Origin: JAICMB01 sp963802915
GTDB taxonomy: Bacteria > Acidobacteriota > Terriglobia > Bryobacterales > Bryobacteraceae
Direction: 5' to 3'
Assembly (NCBI GenBank): GCA_963802915.1
Contig: CAWDKQ010000007.1
Coordinates: forward strand, 310,001 to 374,000
Length of the DNA stretch: 64,000 nucleotides
In this document: one piece after another, positions 42,843-52,600 of the stretch
Numbering within the stretch: position 1 is the first letter of the stretch
How the letters are laid out: each line of letters begins with the position of its first letter
The notes under the pieces: generated by a model
What the model was told of the DNA's origin: nothing
The model's database searches: none
Seen by the model: only the letters and a program-made list of their open reading frames with translations
Translations under genes and position numbers: made by a program

Positions 42843-44303
42843 GTGTTCGTCATGCAAGATACTTTGCTTCCTACCACCTCTGCTCTTCCTGTTCCAGTTC
42901 CCGGTAACAGCGAACCCAGGCAGATCCGATTATCAGAAATTATTTCCGCGCTCTCTTATGCGCTCGACCTGACCGAGGGGCAGCCCATGGGGCATTCCGT
43001 GCGCACCTGCATAATCGGGATGCGGATTGCGGCGGAAATCGGTCTGCCAATCGATCAGCAAAGCGAGCTTTATTACGCGCTGCTGTTGAAGGACGCGGGG
43101 TGCAGCAGCAATTCATCGCGGCTATTTCACATCATCAATGCCGACGATATTCGCGCCAAGGGCGATCTGAAAACATCCGATTGGACGCGCGTCGGATGGG
43201 AGAGCTTGCATTACGCGATCACCCATGTGGGCACCGGGATGCCATTTCTCGCCCGAGTGCAAAAGCTGCTGAGCGTTGCGGCGACACAGCAGGCGGATTC
43301 GAAGGCGCTGGTTCAGATTCGCTGCGAGCGGGGAGCTTCCATTGCTCGCAAAATGTCGTTTCCGGAGCCGGTCGGACAAGCCATTTTCAGTCTCGACGAG
43401 CACTGGAATGGAGGCGGGTATCCAGAAGGCTTGCGCGGCGGCTCGATTCCGCTCTATTCCCGAATCATGAACCTGGCGCAGACGCTGGATGTATTTCTGG
43501 TGAATCGCGGGGACGCCGCGGCGCTTCAGGCGGCGCAGCATCGCAGCGGCCGATGGTTCGATCCGGATCTGGTGCGGGCCACGCTGTCGCTCGCGAAGTC
43601 CGGCCAATTGTGGAAGGATCTTGACCGAGCCGAGAATCTTGAGCAAGTGATCGCGCTCGAACCGCGGCAACTTCAGACGATCGCGTCCGACGAAGCAATC
43701 GAGAATATTTGTCTGGCCTTCGCGGAAGTGATTGATGCCAAATCGCCATTTACTTTCCGGCACTCGAATGGCGTCGCGCAAGCGGCCGTGACCATCGGGA
43801 AGCAACTGGGCATGAGCGAGGACGAAATCACGTTTCTGCGCCGTGCCGCTTTGCTGCATGATATCGGCAAGCTGAGCGTTCCGAACTCGATTCTCGAGAA
43901 GCCGGGCAAGTTAACGGATGCGGAATGGGATGTTGTCAAGAAGCACCCCTACTACACGCTCGAGATTCTGAAACGGATTCCAGGCCTCGATGACATGAGC
44001 GACGTCGCGGCAGCGCATCACGAAAAGCTGGACGGGTCGGGATATTTCCGCGGGTGGAGCGCCGCGCAGTTATCGACGCCCGCGCGCATTCTGGCGATCG
44101 CGGACATCTATGACGCGCTTGCGGCCACACGGCCATATCGCGACGCGATGCCCCTCGATAAAGTTTTCGACATCATGCAAAAGGACGCGCCCAGGGCGCT
44201 TGATCCCGAGTGTCTGGAGGCGTTGATGACTTCCAAAATTCCCGTGGAGACAGGAACGCCCGGGCTGCTGAATCTATCCGAGCGCCTGGGAGGCAAGCAA
44301 TGA
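42843..44303 (+). CDS. Tandem HD-GYP protein (degenerate first copy)
   Basis: 486 residues. The first unit (about 40-225) has a lost HD pair (LLLKDAGCSSNSSRLF) and a remnant DEHWNGGGYPEGL. The second (about 300-470) keeps LLHDIGKLSVPNSILEKP and AHHEKLDGSGYFRG, the HD and GYP-like motifs; the last position is Phe instead of Pro. HD-GYP domains hydrolyse cyclic di-GMP or cGAMP. Only the second unit could be active. GTG 42843 or ATG 42852 are both possible starts. Its TGA overlaps the next ATG. Confidence 0.85.
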   Translation: MFVMQDTLLPTTSALPVPVPGNSEPRQIRLSEIISALSYALDLTEGQPMGHSVRTCIIGMRIAAEIGLPIDQQSELYYALLLKDAGCSSNSSRLFHIINADDIRAKGDLKTSDWTRVGWESLHYAITHVGTGMPFLARVQKLLSVAATQQADSKALVQIRCERGASIARKMSFPEPVGQAIFSLDEHWNGGGYPEGLRGGSIPLYSRIMNLAQTLDVFLVNRGDAAALQAAQHRSGRWFDPDLVRATLSLAKSGQLWKDLDRAENLEQVIALEPRQLQTIASDEAIENICLAFAEVIDAKSPFTFRHSNGVAQAAVTIGKQLGMSEDEITFLRRAALLHDIGKLSVPNSILEKPGKLTDAEWDVVKKHPYYTLEILKRIPGLDDMSDVAAAHHEKLDGSGYFRGWSAAQLSTPARILAIADIYDALAATRPYRDAMPLDKVFDIMQKDAPRALDPECLEALMTSKIPVETGTPGLLNLSERLGGKQ

Positions 44304-45604
44304 AAAGCCATTGGATCTTCATCGCCGCGTCCTTCGCGATTCCTTGCGCTGCACAGGATTTTTACTGGACGGCGGTGAGCGCGCAGTCGCTCGCAACCGG
44401 CGGGGTCTATATTCCTTCGAGAACGGGCGTGCTGGACGCGCTCGCGATGAATCCAGCCGGACTTTCGACTATCTCCGCCCCGACGATCGATGCGAACATC
44501 GGCGCGATCTTCGCTCGTGGCAGTTTCAGTAACGTCAGCAATTCAAAAGTACCCTTGCAGACTCCGCCGGGAGTCGTTCCCTATGGCGCCTTTGGCACGC
44601 CGATCGGCCATTCACGATTCACGTTGGCCGCCGGGATTTTACCGGAATTGCTTTCGGTCTCCGATTGGCATTATGTGGACGCGCCCGGTGTCGCGGGGGC
44701 GAGCTACGGACTGCAGCATCAAAAATCCGCGATCACGGCTCTTCGCGGCGTAGTGGGTTTGGGCATGCAAGTTACAAGGGTTTTATCGATCGGCGCGAGT
44801 TTTGGGGTCGATTACAACTCGAATCAACTGACGACGCCGTACGTTTTTCAGAGCCAGCCGACGCTGGCCGGTTTGAAAACGTTGCTCGACCTGCACACCA
44901 CCGGCGTGGGCCGAAACTTCAGCGTGGGCGTAATTGCCGATCCTGCTCGCAGATGGAAGATCGGAGCTTCCTGGAAATCGAGAACGATTATCGACAGCAC
45001 GGGAAGCGCGACTGGTAACGCGTACGCGCAATTCGCGGCGCTCGGATTGCAGTTCCGGCCGGACTTTGCCTACTCGGCGGCGGTTCGCAATGTTCTGCCG
45101 CAATCGGCGCTGGTGAGCGTGATGTGGTCGATGAATTCAAGATGGACGCTGGCTTTTCAGACAGACTGGGTCGACTGGAAGGATGCATTCGTGAGTTTGC
45201 CGGTGTCTTTGACCAATGGCACAAATGCAGATATCAATTCGGTACTGAAATCGACATCGCTGGTGGACGGCGTGCCACTGTACTGGAAGGATCAGTTTGC
45301 ATTTCGCGGCGGATTCGAGCGGACGGTGACTGAAAGCGTTTCGATTCGAGGCGGTTTCGCGCACACCAACAGTCCAGTGCCGGATTCAACGCTTTCGCCG
45401 CTGACCGCCGCGATCATGACGAACCAATGGACCACCGGCGTGGGTTATCGAAGAAGCCGCGCGCGTTTCGATTTGTCCTATGGATTCGATCCGACCGCGA
45501 AGCAGCAGTCGGGCCGAAGCGCTCTCAAATCGGGAGAGTATAGCAATAGCACCGTGCGCGTGGGCTTGCAGGCGTTGACTCTTGGGACTTCGTATTCGTT
45601 TTGA
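44300..45604 (+). CDS. FadL/TodX-type outer-membrane transporter
   Basis: 434 residues from ATG 44300. Signal peptide MKSHWIFIAASFAIPCAAQ. The mature N-terminus, GGVYIPSRTGVLDALAMNPAGLSTI, is typical of the FadL family, in which an N-terminal hatch plugs a 14-strand barrel for hydrophobic substrates such as long-chain fatty acids. Most of the rest is alternating beta strand ending in TLGTSYSF with a C-terminal Phe. It starts as ATGA over the HD-GYP stop, an unusual coupling of a signalling enzyme with a porin. Confidence 0.85.
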   Translation: MKSHWIFIAASFAIPCAAQDFYWTAVSAQSLATGGVYIPSRTGVLDALAMNPAGLSTISAPTIDANIGAIFARGSFSNVSNSKVPLQTPPGVVPYGAFGTPIGHSRFTLAAGILPELLSVSDWHYVDAPGVAGASYGLQHQKSAITALRGVVGLGMQVTRVLSIGASFGVDYNSNQLTTPYVFQSQPTLAGLKTLLDLHTTGVGRNFSVGVIADPARRWKIGASWKSRTIIDSTGSATGNAYAQFAALGLQFRPDFAYSAAVRNVLPQSALVSVMWSMNSRWTLAFQTDWVDWKDAFVSLPVSLTNGTNADINSVLKSTSLVDGVPLYWKDQFAFRGGFERTVTESVSIRGGFAHTNSPVPDSTLSPLTAAIMTNQWTTGVGYRRSRARFDLSYGFDPTAKQQSGRSALKSGEYSNSTVRVGLQALTLGTSYSF

Positions 45605-45617
45605 ATCCGGGCCAAGA

Positions 45618-46523
45618 CTAAGGTTGTAACGGTTGCGGGGGCATGGCGGCAAGCCACTGAAGCACTGCCGCCGAGAGAGCCCTGCGTTGATCCGAATAGG
45701 AATGATCGGTCGGTAAATGGAGAGCCGTCACTTGCTTGTTACCCGCTGCCTGCAGAGCAGCAGCAAACGCGGCATTCGCCGGCGCGAGGCCATCGTCAGA
45801 AGTGACAATCAGGGCGGGCCTGCTTTTGAGCGCATCGACTTTGGACAGGAAACGCCACTTCGCTGCGTTTTCGAGGGTCTCGCGAGCTAACCCCTCCGGC
45901 GTGCAACCCGCAAGAGGCGCCATGCCTTCGTGGGCCAATCCGATGCTCATCGCCTGAATCGCCGCCTGTTGGCGTTCCTGAGGTAACTGTTGGGGGATGC
46001 GGCCGCCAAGATCGGCCGCGGAGATTAATCCCATGGCGATGATCGCAGGGTCGGCTGCCGCGCCTTGAACCGCCATGAAGCCGCCCATGCTATGTCCGAT
46101 CAGGACGATCCGGGAAGGATCCAGCCGCAAGAGCTTCGTCATCGCTGGTTGCCTCAGATAAGCGGCCGCCGCCATGGTGTCCTCGATACCGTGAGAAAAC
46201 GAGAAGTCTCCGGGAGAGCCCCAGGAGCCGCGATAATTGAAGTAGAGAACATCCCAGCCAGCGCTCCGCATATCCTGGGCGAGATCGAGATTGCGCTCGT
46301 TGCCAGGGAATCCGTGGAGCAGAATAACCGCCGGATGAGGGCCAGGGCCCTCCGCGACATAAACGAACGCATTGAGCAGCGCTCCATGACTCGGAAGCTG
46401 AAAAGTCTGCATGGAGGCTGCGTTCTTGCGATCAACCGGCTGCGCATCGAGCGGGCAAACCGCGCCGGTAACAAACAGAATGACGCTCGAAATCGTTAGG
46501 GAATTGAAACACTTCACGGGCAT
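45618..46523 (-). CDS. Exported alpha/beta hydrolase
   Basis: 301 residues with an N-terminal signal (ISSVILFVTGAVCPLDAQ). The fold is seen in HPAVILLHGFPGNERN (oxyanion-hole His-Gly), DVLYFNYRGSWGSPGDF, the nucleophile elbow IGHSMGGFMA, the Asp in TSDDGLAPA and the His in PTDHSYSDQR. Similar to dienelactone/BAAT-like esterases and peptidases of the S9 type. Substrate unknown. It is 10 bases downstream of the cytochrome P460 gene on the same strand. Confidence 0.87.
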   Translation of the reverse strand: MPVKCFNSLTISSVILFVTGAVCPLDAQPVDRKNAASMQTFQLPSHGALLNAFVYVAEGPGPHPAVILLHGFPGNERNLDLAQDMRSAGWDVLYFNYRGSWGSPGDFSFSHGIEDTMAAAAYLRQPAMTKLLRLDPSRIVLIGHSMGGFMAVQGAAADPAIIAMGLISAADLGGRIPQQLPQERQQAAIQAMSIGLAHEGMAPLAGCTPEGLARETLENAAKWRFLSKVDALKSRPALIVTSDDGLAPANAAFAAALQAAGNKQVTALHLPTDHSYSDQRRALSAAVLQWLAAMPPQPLQP

Positions 46524-46533
46524 GGACTCCTAT

Positions 46534-47109
46534 TCAATGATTAAAAGCTTCCTTTATATAAGCGGGGTTTAGGGTCCCTTTGCGGGCCGCCAATTCGAGG
46601 AGCGTGGGGTAGAACTGTACGAAAGTGTTCTCGACGGCGGCGTTCTTGTTATGGCAGGAGTTGCATACGGAAGTTGCGGGCATCGGGATGGCCGTGTCGC
46701 CGCGACCAAAACTGAAATAGGCCCACTGCGCCGGGAATCGGTCAGGGTCTTTGACGGCGGCTTCGAGCGCTGCCACATCGCTTTGATAATGACCGCCTTT
46801 GTTGATCGAACCTTTTGCGATGGAGTGGCGCAACTCCAGGATGAACATGGTTTTATCGGGCCAATGTCCACTTGCGAGAAACGCTCGGTAGGCTTGAGGC
46901 GTAACGAACACATTGTCGAACGTCGGATCTTCTCGATTTTCCTCGGCCGCCGGACCGTATGTCATACCCAATCCGGAACTTAGGTAGATCCATTCGCGAT
47001 AATCCTTCGGAAGCGCCAGCCTGCCATCGGAGGTGAAGCGGGGCGCATCGGAGCTCGATTGGGCAGATGTCGCCGACGCCGCGAGAACCAGCAGCAGGAT
47101 TGTTTTCAT
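46534..47109 (-). CDS. Cytochrome P460-family c-type haem protein
   Basis: 191 residues with a signal peptide (MKTILLLVLAASATSAQ). The P460 fold includes DYREWIYLSSGLGMTYGP, NVFVTPQAYRAFLASGHWPDKTMFILEL, and the haem-binding CNSCHNKNA (C-x2-C-H) near the C-terminus. P460 cytochromes oxidise hydroxylamine or bind NO in some bacteria; many relatives in this phylum have no tested role. The cross-linking Lys cannot be confirmed without alignment. Confidence 0.85.
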   Translation of the reverse strand: MKTILLLVLAASATSAQSSSDAPRFTSDGRLALPKDYREWIYLSSGLGMTYGPAAEENREDPTFDNVFVTPQAYRAFLASGHWPDKTMFILELRHSIAKGSINKGGHYQSDVAALEAAVKDPDRFPAQWAYFSFGRGDTAIPMPATSVCNSCHNKNAAVENTFVQFYPTLLELAARKGTLNPAYIKEAFNH

Positions 47110-47166
47110 GGGCTTCTTCTATTTGAGTGTACGCGGAGCGGCGCTGCTAGGTCCGGCGGAAGGGTG

Positions 47167-47256
47167 TGGCGGAGGAAGAGGGATTCGAACCCCCGTGCGA
47201 GTTACCCCGCAAACGGTTTTCAAGACCGCCGGTTTCAACCACTCACCCATTCCTCC
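47167..47256 (-). tRNA. tRNA-Ser (anticodon UGA)
   Basis: The minus strand folds as a class II tRNA. The acceptor stem is GGAGGAA/TTCCTCC, followed by discriminator G and an encoded CCA; the D arm contains GGGTGAGTGGTTGAAA; the anticodon stem is CGGTCT-TGA-AAACCG; the extra arm is long, as required for tRNA-Ser; the T loop is GGTTCGAATCC. TGA in the anticodon loop reads UCA and UCG/UCU codons by wobble. Confidence 0.95.
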
Positions 47257-47520
47257 ATCCAATATCTTACCCGATTTCAGTGCTGCAGGCCCGGCGGTCG
47301 GAGGATCACCGTAGGCTGGCCGTCCTGAAGTACCATTCGGACCCGGTATCAATAGTAACTTCGTAATAGACAGTCACATTGGAGCTTATGTCTCTTTAGT
47401 TAGATGACAATGTAAATCCTAAGGTATTGACGGTAGTCACGTAATCTTTTTGACTATGCCATTTAGAGAATTGTACGTAGCGATTAACGGTGGTACTTTT
47501 CAAACGGAGGCTTTTGCTAC
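47257..47520. other. Intergenic region upstream of the Cys-rich secreted protein
   Basis: A 264-base gap that is AT-richer than its surroundings. It holds two TTGAC motifs (47427 and 47450) that could act as -35 boxes; the second is followed after 18 bases by a weak TACGTA. A strong GGAGG site (47506-47510) precedes ATG 47521. No ORF with coding character is seen. Confidence 0.4.
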
Positions 47521-48150
47521 ATGCACCTGCGAATTCTCGTTCTCTCTCTCGCGACTCTCGCTATTTCGACTGTCGCTTTCGCCCAGGTTGTTCCTGGGCC
47601 GGCTGACGCGTTTCAGATCAACTACGCGTCCAACCTGAACATTGGGGATTCAGTTGTGAATCTCACCAACGCTGGTACCGTGAACGGCGCCGACCCGGCT
47701 GGCCGTATTTGCGCCAACGTTTACACTTTCGATCCCGCTGAAGAGCTCATCTCCTGCTGCACCTGCCTGGTCACCCCGAACGGACTGGATTCCCTTTCGG
47801 ATCAAACCGACTTGATCAGCAACACGTTGACTCCCGGCGTTCCCACTTCCATCGTAATCAAACTCGTTGCCACGTTCCCCGTCGCCGGTGCTTGCAATGC
47901 CGGTAACGGTGGCATTCCGTTCCTTCCCGCTCAGTTGGCTCCCGGACTGCGCGCCTGGGGAACCACGCTGCATAACAATGCGGCGGCTGGTGCCTATCAA
48001 GTGACCGAGAATGTCTTCCAGGATGCCGCTCTGAGCATCTCGGAAGATGCCAAGTTAGCCAGCTACTGCAACTTCATCCAGTCGGATGGAAGCGGCTACG
48101 GTATCTGCAAGTCTTGCGCAGTGGGCGGCCTCGGCGCAACCAAGAAGTAA
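47521..48150 (+). CDS. Cys-rich secreted protein of unknown family
   Basis: 209 residues with a clean signal peptide (MHLRILVLSLATLAISTVAFAQ) and a strong GGAGG site. The mature protein is rich in Asn, Thr and Gly and has eight Cys: in GRICANV, ISCCTCLVTP, GACNAG, SYCNF and GICKSC. It reads as a small beta-rich domain with up to four disulfides. I do not recognise a named family; it looks lineage-specific. The next gene encodes a thiol oxidoreductase, so it is a plausible substrate. A strong hairpin follows its stop. Confidence 0.8.
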   Translation: MHLRILVLSLATLAISTVAFAQVVPGPADAFQINYASNLNIGDSVVNLTNAGTVNGADPAGRICANVYTFDPAEELISCCTCLVTPNGLDSLSDQTDLISNTLTPGVPTSIVIKLVATFPVAGACNAGNGGIPFLPAQLAPGLRAWGTTLHNNAAAGAYQVTENVFQDAALSISEDAKLASYCNFIQSDGSGYGICKSCAVGGLGATKK

Positions 48151-48188
48151 GAGTAGTAGAAGTACTGTAACAACTTTCGTTGCAATAT

Positions 48189-48219
48189 CGGGTAACCGGG
48201 GGATACCTTCGGTTACCCG
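48189..48219. other. Strong stem-loop after the Cys-rich gene
   Basis: CGGGTAACCG (48189-48198) and CGGTTACCCG (48210-48219) form a perfect 10-base-pair stem; GGGG pairing CCTT extends it to 14 pairs (two of them G-U) around an ATA loop. It is followed by AAAAAG rather than a T-tract, so it is not a standard intrinsic terminator. It may trim or stabilise the upstream transcript. Confidence 0.7.
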
Positions 48220-48263
48220 AAAAAGTCTAAAAACAACCCTCGTTGGAGTAAAAATCGGAGCCT

Positions 48264-49310
48264 ATGAAGATCAAGCCAGTTCTTGCCGCGGGTTTATCCA
48301 TCCTAAGCATCTGTGTTCTTTCCCTTGCCGCGAGCAGCAGCGATGCGCCGCTGGACAGTAATTCAGTCGTACTCGAAATAGACGGAACAAAAGTGACGCT
48401 TTCCGATTTCGACCGGCAGCGCCCGACCGCGTTGTTTCAGGCTCGGAATGCGTTTTATGAAGCAGAGAAGAAGGCAGTTGACCAGTATATCGACGACTAT
48501 CTACTAGAGCGTCAGGCGAAGAAGGAAAACCTGACAGTAACGCAACTCCTCGACCGGCACGTGAACAGCACAATCGCCAAAGATCCGCCGGAGGAAGCGT
48601 TACGCGTGTATTACGAAGGGGTCGACACCAAGGAGCCCTTCGAGGCAGTCCGCGGACAGATTCTGCAGCATGTTCGCGACCGTAGAATCGAGAAGGCGAA
48701 GAGCGCCTATATTCAGTCGTTGCGCGCGCAGGCGAACGTTGCGCTGAAGCTTACTCCGCCCCGCGCGGATGTTACCGCGGGTGCGGCGCCTATACGCGGG
48801 AGCGTGGATGCGCCAGTGAAGATCATCGAATATGCCGATTATGAGTGCCCGTATTGCCAGCAGATCCAGCCCGTCCTGAACAGGGTGGAAGCGGATTTCA
48901 AAGGCAAGATCGCCTTCGCGTACAAAGATGTACCCCTGCCGATGCATAGCCATGCAGAGAAGGCAGCTGAGGCTGCTCATTGCGCCGGCGAACAGGGCAA
49001 ATATTGGGAATATCACGACCTGCTTTTTGCGAGCAAGACGCTTGAGGTCGCTCAACTGAAAGAACATGCGCGCCAGTTGAAGTTGGATGGCGCCGCCTTT
49101 GATAAGTGCCTGGATTCCGGCGCTGAGGCCGACGTGATTAAACCGTTCGTCACCGAGGCTAAGGGCGTCGGTCTCCAAGGTACACCGAGTTTCTTTATTA
49201 ATGGCCGCTACTTTTCCGGCGGCATGAGTTATGAGCAGTTCCGAAGCGTTATTGAGGAAGAGCTGGGCGCTTCAGCGAAGTTAAAAGAGACTGCCGGGCT
49301 TAACCCGTAA
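48264..49310 (+). CDS. Exported SurA-N-like/DsbA-like fusion
   Basis: 348 residues with a signal peptide (KPVLAAGLSILSICVLSLAA). Residues about 30-150 resemble the SurA/PpiC N-terminal chaperone helices (VVLEIDGTKVTLSDFDRQRP, VDQYIDDYLLERQAKKENLT) but no parvulin domain follows. Residues about 175-345 are a DsbA-type thioredoxin fold with active site ECPYCQQIQP (CxxC) and the cis-Pro in LQGTPSFFING. The pairing suggests a chaperone-guided disulfide oxidase. It lies between the Cys-rich protein and the giant repeat protein. Confidence 0.85.
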   Translation: MKIKPVLAAGLSILSICVLSLAASSSDAPLDSNSVVLEIDGTKVTLSDFDRQRPTALFQARNAFYEAEKKAVDQYIDDYLLERQAKKENLTVTQLLDRHVNSTIAKDPPEEALRVYYEGVDTKEPFEAVRGQILQHVRDRRIEKAKSAYIQSLRAQANVALKLTPPRADVTAGAAPIRGSVDAPVKIIEYADYECPYCQQIQPVLNRVEADFKGKIAFAYKDVPLPMHSHAEKAAEAAHCAGEQGKYWEYHDLLFASKTLEVAQLKEHARQLKLDGAAFDKCLDSGAEADVIKPFVTEAKGVGLQGTPSFFINGRYFSGGMSYEQFRSVIEEELGASAKLKETAGLNP

Positions 49311-49660
49311 TAGAACGCGAAATGGCTGGCAGGTACTTATGTTCAGAGATTGCGAATGAGAAAGCATGCTTTCAACGAGGCCCGTTGCTCGGCAACGAAC
49401 AACATGCGCATGAGTATGCGGCTGCCGTCGTGTGTGTCGGAACCGAATTTATCCGCTAGAACAAATCTACAACTTCAATCAGACAGGGCGAGCACTCGAA
49501 ACCTGCGAAATGTGTTTGGCCTCCGGCATTGGCTCGGGAACCAGGCTGGGGTGAAGACGGCATCGAACGGCGGTTGGTGGGCTTATACGATCCGGTGATT
49601 TCGGATGGCCCGCTAACAATCAGAGATTAATTGTCGGGCTTGCAATTGAGCGAGGTCTAT
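49311..49660. other. Leader region before the giant gene, no convincing gene
   Basis: About 350 bases. A short open frame (49350-49598) has no recognisable domain, no plausible ribosome site and an ARG/SER-heavy composition; I do not support it. No clear promoter or riboswitch was identified. A GAGG ribosome site sits at 49652-49655, five bases before the ATG of the giant gene. Confidence 0.4.
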
Positions 49661-52600
49661 ATGCGATACGTGTATCTGTCGGCGTTAGTCGCCTTCCTGG
49701 TGTCGATCCCGTCCGTGAGCAACGGACAGAACGCTACACAATCCATCACGAATTACCAACTCGTGAGCGAAGAGCGGATATCTTCGACGCTTTCGAATCT
49801 TACGTACCGCGCAGACCTCATAAACCCGGGCGCCGCTGGAGCCGCCGTGACCGCCACAGTACGAAGTGTATCTCCAAACGTTTCAATCGTACCAGGCCAC
49901 GGAAATTTGCATTTCTCACCCGCGCCCGCGAATAGCAGTGTCGGCAGCAGCAATGCTTTCACTTTATTAGTCAAAGCCGGCACGACCTTCGATCCGTCGG
50001 ATCTAGTCTGGTCGTTTACGGCTCCCGTGGCTAACGCGGGACCCGGTCAGACAGCGAGCATCGGTAGCAAGATAACCGTGGACGGTAGCGGATCGACCAA
50101 CCCGAGCGGTTTCGGCACTCTGCATTATTCCTGGGCATTCGCATCTCTACCCGCCGGGTCGAATGCGCGATTAGAGAATGCGACGAGCGCCATGCCGTCG
50201 TTTGTTGTCGATGTGCCCGGTAATTACACGCTCACACTGACCGTGGAAAACGGCAGAGATACGGATTCAGACAGCATCACGATAAGCACCACGAATACAC
50301 CTCCCGTCGCCGATGCGGGATTCAACCAGACCCTGGCAGTGGGCACTACCGTGGTGCTCGACGGATCGGGTTCGTCGGACGTCGATGGCAACGCACTCAC
50401 TCACTCCTGGACACTGGTTACCAAACCGGCCGGGAGCAATGCGACCCTCTCCGGAGCGACGACGGTTTCTCCGACCTTTGTTATCGACAAACCCGGAATG
50501 TATGTGGCGCAGTTAGTGGTTAACGACGGAGTCGTCGACAGTACTCCATCCGCCGTAGCGATCACTACTCAGAACACTCCACCGGTAGCCAATGCCGGCG
50601 CAGCGCAGGTAGTTACGGCGGGAGCCCTGGTGCAACTGAACGGCGCCGGTTCTACGGATGTGGATGGCAACCCGCTTACTTATTCCTGGAATCTGATTAC
50701 ACTTCCCAACGGCAGCCAGGCGGCGCTAAGTAATCCGGCGGCTGTAAATCCGACCTTCACGGCGGATGTCGCCGGCACGTATGTGGCACAGTTGACCGTA
50801 AACGATGGTTTTGTGAACGGCACTCCGGCCACCGTTGCGATCACGACAAACTCCGTGCAGGCTCCCACGGCGAACGCTGGTCCGAACCAGACGGTGACGC
50901 ACAATTCGACCGTCGCCCTCAGCGGTTCCGGTATCGATCCACAGGGCCTGCCGCTTAGCTATCAATTGGCTCTCATTACGAAACCGGCGGGCAGCAACGC
51001 GGCTCTTTCGAATACAGGGATTGCGAATCCGACATTCGCTGCGGATCGGCCTGGCACTTACGTAGTGCAGTTGATTGCGAACAACGGCGTCCTGAGCAGT
51101 CCACCGGCAACAGTGACAATCACGACGACAAATACTCCTCCGGTAGCAAACGCGGGACCGATGCAGAACGTGCGGGTGGGAGCGAACGTGCAATTGGACG
51201 GCAGTGGATCATCGGATGCGGACCATGATCCTCTCACAACTTCATGGTCGTTATTGAGCCGTCCTGACGGCAGTACGGCCACGCTGTTTAGCCCAACAGG
51301 AAAATCGCCGATGTTTGTGGCGGATATCGCAGGCACTTACGTAGTCCAGTTAATCGTAAATGACGGGTATACGAACAGCAAACCCACGACTGTGACGATT
51401 AACGCCAGCGCGGCGCCCGCGATTACGCTGCTGCCGAATCGATTGAATCTCGGAAGGGCGCACGGGACACTCACGGTGGGCCTCTCCGCGCCAGCGGGAG
51501 AAGGCGGGCAGGTAGTTAATCTCTCAGTGAGTGACAGCAGCATCGCATCGGTGCCGGAAAGCGTCACGATTCCTCAAGGATCGACAGGCGTCAACATCAC
51601 GGTGCCGCGCGGTACAAGGAGCGGGAGCGCCACTGTTACTGCATCGGCCGCCAGTTTCTTGAGCGGGACAGCCAAGGTGAACGCGGTTGGATCGAATGAG
51701 ATTATTCTGCCTGCGAACATCGCGGTCGCGCCGGGACAGAAGGTCGCATTCCCAGTGACCTTATCCTCAGCGCCGGCATCCAGCGTATTTGTCACGCTGG
51801 CAGTGAGCGATACCACGAAGCTGACGATATCCTCGACAAGTATTATCTTCGCGGCGGGCTCGACTACGCCTTCGTCTACCCCACAAATCACGGGAGTTGC
51901 GCTAGGGTCTGCAACCATCACCGCGAGCGCTACGAACTTCGCGACAGTCACCGATACGATTCAAGTTGCGCCGAATATCTCGTTCTCGCCAGCGACGCTG
52001 TCAGTGCCTGGCTTCGTCAACAAGAACCTCAACCTTGTGCTGTCATCGGCCGCGCCGGCAGGGGGGCAAGTAATTAATCTCAGCTCATCCAATCCTTCGG
52101 TTGCCTCAGTGCCGGCTACGGTGACCATTGCGGCGAACACGACGACTGTCAGTGTGCCAGTGACGGGCATCGGGTTCGGAACCGCTACGATCGATGCCAA
52201 TGCGCTGCCTACGCTGCTGGATACCTACGCCACGGTGAACGTGGTGAGCGCGGGAACGGTGAACGTGCCCGCTTCCGCGTCGGTCGGAAACCTACAGACC
52301 GTGGCGTTCCCGATCAGTTTGTCGACCGCGGCCCCCACGGGCGGCGTGACCGTGAGTTTGAGCAGCTCCGACACGACTACTCTCACGATTTCGCCCGCTA
52401 CTGTCACGATTCCCGCGGGGTCGACGAGCCCGGCTGCCCAGCCTACAATTACCGGGGTGGTGGTCGGATCGGCGACGATTACTGCTTCGGCGCCAGGATA
52501 TACGACTTCAAGTTTGCTGGTCCCGGTGAATAACGTTCAGATCGGTCTTCCGAGCAGCGCAAGCGTGGGCCTGGGGACATCCACTGCGTTCCCGGTGACA

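Noticed and set aside
47033..47366. Several small plus-strand frames across the tRNA-Ser gene
   Set aside because: They overlap a well-folded tRNA and arise from its sequence.
49350..49598. Short ORF before the giant gene
   Set aside because: No recognised domain, no good ribosome site and unusual composition; I describe the region as a gap.
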